This document shows positions 60,701 through 64,000 of a stretch of DNA of 64,000 nt, one piece after another. Position 1 is the first letter of the stretch, and each line of letters begins with the position of its first letter. The position numbers and the translations under genes are program-made. The DNA is from Imperialibacter sp965651695 (GTDB lineage Bacteria > Bacteroidota > Bacteroidia > Cytophagales > Cyclobacteriaceae), in NCBI GenBank assembly GCA_965651695.1, contig CBFGTI010000001.1, positions 68,507 through 132,506 on the forward strand, given 5' to 3'. Below the pieces are notes generated by a model that saw nothing but the letters and a program-made list of their open reading frames with translations, ran no database searches and was not told the origin of the DNA.

Positions 60701-61135
60701 AAGCAATCGGTTCAGAACGCTGTATACGAGCAGAAAGACCCGTTGTTGATCTATAAATTCGAAGCATTTGAGCTTTTCAAGGCATTTCTGGCCAAAGTAA
60801 ACGAGGAAACGATTTCGTTTTTAATCAAAGCCGATATACCGAGCCAGAGCCCCGACCAGGTAAAAGAAGCCCGCCAGGCCAGGGTAAAGGAACCCAACTA
60901 CAAAGAGAGCAAGGAGGAGTCGAGGTCGCTTTTGTCCGGCAGAGAGGGGCAACCTGCGGGCAGCCGGCCGGCAATTACGCGCCCCGAACCGATGAAGTCG
61001 CAAAAAGTGGCCGGAAGAAACGACCGGGTGACGGTGCAATACACCGACGGAACCATTAAAGAAGGAGTAAAGTATAAGACCGTGGAAGATGACGTCAGAA
61101 ATAATCGTTGTGTGGTTATCAACATAGAAAGCTGA
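57764..61135 (+). CDS. secA: SecA preprotein translocase ATPase with unusual C-terminus
   Basis: The 1,123-residue motor drives protein export through SecYEG. It has Walker A GEGKTLVATLPAYLNAL, the DEAD-type box VDEVDSVLVDEARTPLIISGP, ATNMAGRGTDIKLTPES and VGTERHESRRVDRQLRGRSGRQGDPGSSQFF. It is longer than the 901-residue E. coli form because of an insertion near 340-430, as usual in Bacteroidota. The C-terminal CxCxSGx8HC zinc motif is absent; the chain ends with GRNDRVTVQYTDGTIKEGVKYKTVEDDVRNNRCVVIN. Its stop overlaps the next start by one base. Confidence 0.97.
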   Translation: MIEIITRGIAKLFGTKSDRDIKEVLPIVENIKKEFEKLATVSDDDLRNKTLQFKEFLKEGTATLQAEIDALHKKVADEPDLDIDQKDATFRKIDQLEKEKNKQLETLLDEILPQAFAVVKETARRFAENKKLTVRATQTDRQLAATKPHIVIDGDTAEWKNTWMAAGTEVVWNMVHYDVQLIGGIVLHKGKIAEMATGEGKTLVATLPAYLNALAGKGVHIVTVNDYLAKRDSEWNAPLFQFHGLSVDCVDRHQPNSPERRQAYLADITYGTNNEFGFDYLRDNMTRNPNELVQRAHHYAMVDEVDSVLVDEARTPLIISGPVPRGDEHEFYELKPRIHGLVEAQKKICAQFLNEAKKMIAEGNEQDGGLALFRAHRGLPKYKPLIKFLSETGMRNVLQKTENIYLADNQRMMPQADEPLYFTIEEKNNSIELTEKGIDLITQDGEDASFFIMPDIGLEIAKLENDTALTETDRLRAKETLIKDYQVKAQRIHTVNQLLKAYTLFEKDTEYVVMEGKVKIVDEQTGRMMEGRRYSDGLHQAIEAKENVTVEDATQTYATITLQNYFRMYHKLAGMTGTAETEAGELWEIYKLDVVVIPTNRPIVRKDMEDKVYKTMREKFNAVIDEIVRLTEEGRPVLVGTTSVEISEILSRMLNIRKIKHQVLNAKQHQREAEVVAEAGKPSTVTIATNMAGRGTDIKLTPESKQAGGLAIVGTERHESRRVDRQLRGRSGRQGDPGSSQFFVSLEDNLMRLFGSDRIAKWMDRMGLEEGEVIQHSMITKSIERAQKKVEENNFAMRKRLLEYDDVMNSQREVIYTRRRNALFGERLQLDILNMIFDTSEDLVLRSKNSQDYDGFRLNVLSTYGLDFHISQDEFAAVKTDELTERLYHEVLAHYNERKAAIQKKSLPVLKYTLESKGATVQDILVPFTDGSKQMGIVANLKKCVDTEGKELVFAMEKMITLAIIDQTWKEHLREMDDLKQSVQNAVYEQKDPLLIYKFEAFELFKAFLAKVNEETISFLIKADIPSQSPDQVKEARQARVKEPNYKESKEESRSLLSGREGQPAGSRPAITRPEPMKSQKVAGRNDRVTVQYTDGTIKEGVKYKTVEDDVRNNRCVVINIES

Positions 61136-61650
61136 TGATAAAAAGAATCTTACCTGTATTGGTTGTTGCAATCGCGATCTACGGATGTTCCAAAAAAACA
61201 TCTCCATCGTCTGGCACAGGCGCAACCTATTCTGAGGATCTCACTATTCTTCATCCGTATATCCCTGAAGAAACGGATAAAGTAGAGCCCCCTGTCGCCA
61301 CAGAAACTCCTGGTGGCCTGAACCAAGCGGTGATTACCCAATACGATATTACCACCGAGATGGAGGCTGTAGCAGCGATGATTGCCGAGCGAAACCTGCA
61401 GAAGAAGTTTATTGATGGTTACACGGTTCAAGTGTATTCGGGTTCGAACCGTGAAATTGCCAATCGTGCACACTTTGATATTCAACAAATGGCTTTGGAG
61501 GCCGAGTCGCAATTGACTTATGTGCAGCCAAATTATAAAGTAAAGGTGGGTAAGTTCTACTCCCGCCTTGAAGCTAACAAAGTTTACACTCAAGTGAAGG
61601 AGCTTTTTCCTGACGCCATGCTGCTTCCCGAAAAGATTCCCGTAGAATAG
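61135..61650 (+). CDS. SPOR-domain lipoprotein
   Basis: I start this 171-residue protein at the ATG that shares one base with the secA stop (TGATG). MIKRILPVLVVAIAIYGC is a lipoprotein signal with Cys18 in IYGC. The C-terminal ~75 residues (DGYTVQVYSGSNREIANRAHFDIQQMALEAESQLTYVQPNYKVKVGKFYSRLEANKVYTQVKELFPDAMLLPEKI) form a SPOR domain, which binds denuded peptidoglycan in other proteins. It is probably periplasmic, on the outer or inner membrane. Coupling to secA is likely by overlap. Confidence 0.88.
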   Translation: MIKRILPVLVVAIAIYGCSKKTSPSSGTGATYSEDLTILHPYIPEETDKVEPPVATETPGGLNQAVITQYDITTEMEAVAAMIAERNLQKKFIDGYTVQVYSGSNREIANRAHFDIQQMALEAESQLTYVQPNYKVKVGKFYSRLEANKVYTQVKELFPDAMLLPEKIPVE

Positions 61651-61660
61651 GTCAACTCAA

Positions 61661-62854
61661 ATGGAGTTAGCAGAAAAAATAAAGGGGCTGTCTTCCCGGC
61701 TGCTCCCGGAAATAGTGGCCTTCAGAAGGCATTTGCACAGGCATCCGGAACTGTCGTTTGAGGAATTTGAAACCTCGGCCTTTATACAAGCAGAACTTGC
61801 GAAGCTTTCTGTTGATTCGCTTGAAAAGAAGGCGACTACCGGCGTCGTGGCCCTGATAAGGGGTAAGAATCCTGAAAAAAAAGTAGTGGGATTGAGAGCC
61901 GATATTGATGCCTTGCCTATTACCGAGCAGAATGCGGTTGCTTACAAATCCCAAAACATGGGTGTAATGCACGCATGCGGGCACGATGTACACACCGCCT
62001 CCCTGCTTGGTGTTGCAAAGATATTGTGCGAATTGCGGAATGAGTTTGAGGGCACCATTAAGCTCATTTTTCAACCCGGTGAGGAAAAGCTGCCAGGCGG
62101 AGCCAGCATTTTAATAAAGGAAGGGGTGCTGCAAAATCCGGCGGTAAACAGCATGCTGGGGCAGCATGTAATGCCCTATCTGCCGGTGGGTACGGTGGGG
62201 TTCCGCCCGGGTATGTACATGGCCAGTGCCGACGAAATTTATGTAACAGTAACCGGCAAAGGAGGGCATGCCGCCATGCCCGAAAATTTCGTCGACCCCA
62301 TCGCGATAACTGCACAGATTATTTCGGCTCTTCAGCAGGTGGTAAGCCGCAACGCAAACCCAAAAATACCTACGGTCCTTTCTTTTGGCCACATTGAGGG
62401 TCATGGCGCCACCAATGTCATTCCGTCAGAAGTGAAACTTCAGGGCACCTTTCGCACGCTCAACGAAAAATGGAGGCAAGAGGCACATATTAAAATGAAG
62501 AAAATGGCAGAGGGCATAGCAGAAGCAATGGGTGCTACATGCCACTTTGATATTCACAAGGGATATCCGTACCTGGAAAACAACGCAGCGCTAACCGCAC
62601 GGGCAAAAACCTGGGCAGAAGTATACCTGGGGCACGACAAGGTAGTGGATCTGGATATCTGGATGGCCGCGGAAGACTTTTCGTACTACTCGCAGCAGGT
62701 AGATTCGTGCTTCTACCGGCTAGGGATTCGAAACGAAGAAAAAGGAATAACCTCGGGTGTACATACTCCCACTTTCGACATCGACGAATCTGCGCTTGAA
62801 ACAGGCATGGGCTTAATGGCCTGGCTCGCTATCCAGGAACTGCTTTCCTCCTGA
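61661..62854 (+). CDS. M20-family amidohydrolase
   Basis: The 397-residue metal-dependent hydrolase has the M20D pattern: GLRADIDALPI, MHACGHDVHTASLLG (metal ligands Cys/His), FQPGEEKLPGGASILI (Glu base), the dimerisation domain YVTVTGKGGHAAMPE and MAAEDFSYYSQQVDSCFYRLG. Relatives remove acyl groups from amino acids or hydrolyse N-acyl diaminopimelate. It has no signal peptide. It begins 10 bases after the SPOR lipoprotein stop and runs head-on towards the next gene, with only 4 bases between. Confidence 0.92.
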   Translation: MELAEKIKGLSSRLLPEIVAFRRHLHRHPELSFEEFETSAFIQAELAKLSVDSLEKKATTGVVALIRGKNPEKKVVGLRADIDALPITEQNAVAYKSQNMGVMHACGHDVHTASLLGVAKILCELRNEFEGTIKLIFQPGEEKLPGGASILIKEGVLQNPAVNSMLGQHVMPYLPVGTVGFRPGMYMASADEIYVTVTGKGGHAAMPENFVDPIAITAQIISALQQVVSRNANPKIPTVLSFGHIEGHGATNVIPSEVKLQGTFRTLNEKWRQEAHIKMKKMAEGIAEAMGATCHFDIHKGYPYLENNAALTARAKTWAEVYLGHDKVVDLDIWMAAEDFSYYSQQVDSCFYRLGIRNEEKGITSGVHTPTFDIDESALETGMGLMAWLAIQELLSS

Positions 62855-62858
62855 GTTA

Positions 62859-63995
62859 TCAAAAGTTCAGCCAGCCCAGCACCTCTTTGCGCATGGATTC
62901 GTTAATAGCCAAGGCTAACATAATCGAAACCAACAAGCCTATGCCTGCGTAAAGACCATCCTTGGCGATCAACTGCCAGCTTTTCCTGATACCCTTCCTC
63001 CGGTCGTGAGCGTTGTCCTTCATAAAGCTTATCGCAAGTTCCCGGCCACCTAAAAGCCCGATAAAAACCCAGGTCGTACTTATGGGAATATTACTAATCC
63101 CCTTTAAGTAGAAAAGAAGCGCCGCATACACCAAGTCTACCACTGTAGCCGCTCTCACGTCTGTTACATCAGCTTTTTCCTGTACAACGGACTGAATCTT
63201 ATCTCCTTTTAAATAGAAAAGCAGGCCAAGACCGAAGAAAATAAATGATGTGAATGCAATAAACTCGTAAAGATTGAGACTGCGGGGTAACACCACCGCG
63301 ATGTTAGCAGCATCCTGCATTATCCAAACCGCCCACAAAAGCCCACTGGTAACCCACTGCAGCGGCATCCACCAGTTGGACGGCTTCTTTTTAGCGTACT
63401 TAGCAAAAAGCCGTGCTGTTAAAGTCCATACTATTATAGCCAGCACGAACGCTAGCAAATAGCCGATAAAGCTCTTTTGGAGTATGCTTCCAATGGAGCT
63501 AACCTTGGTAGAAAAGGCACTCAGCAAAAGAATGGACGTTGAAACTGGCATTTTAAGTCTCGTCAGAACAAGCAGAATAACGGGTGCGGCTACCTGCAAG
63601 AAACTGAACGTTGCCGGCGCTTGATTAAGGCCCGGTCCGTTGAGCAATTGAAATGATACATCCCCATCGTTTTTAAGCCAGCTATATGTAACAGTGGCTA
63701 TAAATATCAATCCCATGAAAAGCCAAAGGGCATACCACTTACGATGAAGGTTTGATGAGATAAAAGTTCCAATTGTTTGTATGCTGTCGTTGGCTATTGC
63801 TGAGTAGCCCGCCAAAGCAAATGCAACCCACATGGCAATTTGGGGATACGGATACACTACTCCGCACACAAAAGTAATAGCAAGCAGAAAATATAAGTAA
63901 CTTCTCTCCTTCTTAGAGATGCTGAACAGTCTTGAGGTGAGATTGGACAACTTACCGTAGGTTATGTGTTGCTGCTTTGATTTTCCGGAGGCCAT
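62859..63995 (-). CDS. Divergent PiT-like phosphate permease family protein
   Basis: The 378-residue protein has about ten membrane helices and duplicated half motifs. AGYSAIANDSIQTIGTFISSN resembles the N-D-x-x-x-x-x-G-T motif of inorganic phosphate (PiT) transporters, and MPVSTSILLLSAFSTK with NIPISTTWVFIGLLGGRELAISF resembles the P-V-S-T-T/T half motif near the second half. This suggests ion transport, with phosphate or sulfate as possible substrate. Sequence identity is too low to be sure. Its upstream region lies outside the window. Translation start is 5 bases from the window edge. Confidence 0.75.
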   Translation of the reverse strand: MASGKSKQQHITYGKLSNLTSRLFSISKKERSYLYFLLAITFVCGVVYPYPQIAMWVAFALAGYSAIANDSIQTIGTFISSNLHRKWYALWLFMGLIFIATVTYSWLKNDGDVSFQLLNGPGLNQAPATFSFLQVAAPVILLVLTRLKMPVSTSILLLSAFSTKVSSIGSILQKSFIGYLLAFVLAIIVWTLTARLFAKYAKKKPSNWWMPLQWVTSGLLWAVWIMQDAANIAVVLPRSLNLYEFIAFTSFIFFGLGLLFYLKGDKIQSVVQEKADVTDVRAATVVDLVYAALLFYLKGISNIPISTTWVFIGLLGGRELAISFMKDNAHDRRKGIRKSWQLIAKDGLYAGIGLLVSIMLALAINESMRKEVLGWLNF

Positions 63996-64000
63996 ATTAA

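Noticed and set aside
1..64000. tRNA, rRNA and CRISPR genes
   Set aside because: No T-loop consensus in a cloverleaf context, no rRNA sequence and no regularly spaced repeats with spacers were seen in the intergenic regions.

Overview
The window looks like chromosome of a Bacteroidota bacterium, most likely of the order Cytophagales. Three things point there. Several promoters match the Bacteroidota pattern (TTTG or TTG, about 18-21 bases, then TAnnTTTG), clearly so in front of rpsP, rplS, carB and gltX. Few genes have Shine-Dalgarno sites. The gene content is typical of the phylum: DUF4834, a short ObgE, S16 with a long acidic tail, an OM beta-barrel protein with a Pro/Lys linker, and a zinc-ribbon-less AccD. 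No phage, complete insertion sequence, CRISPR array, rRNA or tRNA was recognised. Most of the window is housekeeping genome.

Layout. 1-8.7 kb: a truncated WG-repeat protein, a 1,428-residue AsmA-like envelope protein overlapping a gamma-glutamylcyclotransferase-like gene, and two sugar-related genes (YdjC/ChbG-like deacetylase, hydroxypyruvate-isomerase-like protein). 9-11.5 kb: a copper unit (CopA ATPase and a small HMA protein). 11.6-14 kb: two DppB/DppC-like permeases with no ATPase or binding protein beside them. 14-20.4 kb: small envelope proteins, an ArsR regulator abutting a YjjG-type nucleotidase, 1-pyrroline-5-carboxylate dehydrogenase and a DUF4407 membrane protein. 20.4-31.2 kb, mostly minus strand: M3 peptidase, AIM24-like protein, gltX, an FtsX/MacB-type permease, dnaJ and grpE. 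31.3-35.7 kb: obgE, adk, hpt, an M42-like peptidase and divergent upp. 35.7-44.4 kb: small membrane proteins, an SMP-30-like lipoprotein, a degenerate arginase-fold protein, a lone nqrF, accD and an OM protein. 44.4-53.1 kb: carB and the 2-oxoglutarate dehydrogenase operon sucA-sucB-lpdA. 53.4-64 kb: rpsP-rimM-trmD, a LacI-type regulator, rplS, dapF, secA, a SPOR lipoprotein, an M20 amidohydrolase and a PiT-like permease.

The most notable non-coding discoveries are two different miniature inverted-repeat elements: 95 bp at 28289-28383 and 196 bp at 34725-34920. Each has near-perfect terminal inverted repeats and an exact 10-bp target duplication, and neither carries a transposase gene. Other signals are a 14-bp CG-centred palindrome upstream of the LacI-type gene that splits the rpsP-rplS cluster, a heptamer tandem array before copA, a strong hairpin 4 bases before a start codon at 37887, and an orphan terminator near 19.3 kb that could end an undescribed small RNA.

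At protein level, three essential proteins lack zinc sites known in their classical relatives (DnaJ zinc site I, the AccD ribbon, the SecA tail), and CarB lacks its allosteric domain. I see no convincing new multi-gene defence or biosynthetic system. The mini-elements and the possible small RNA are the best candidates for something undescribed.
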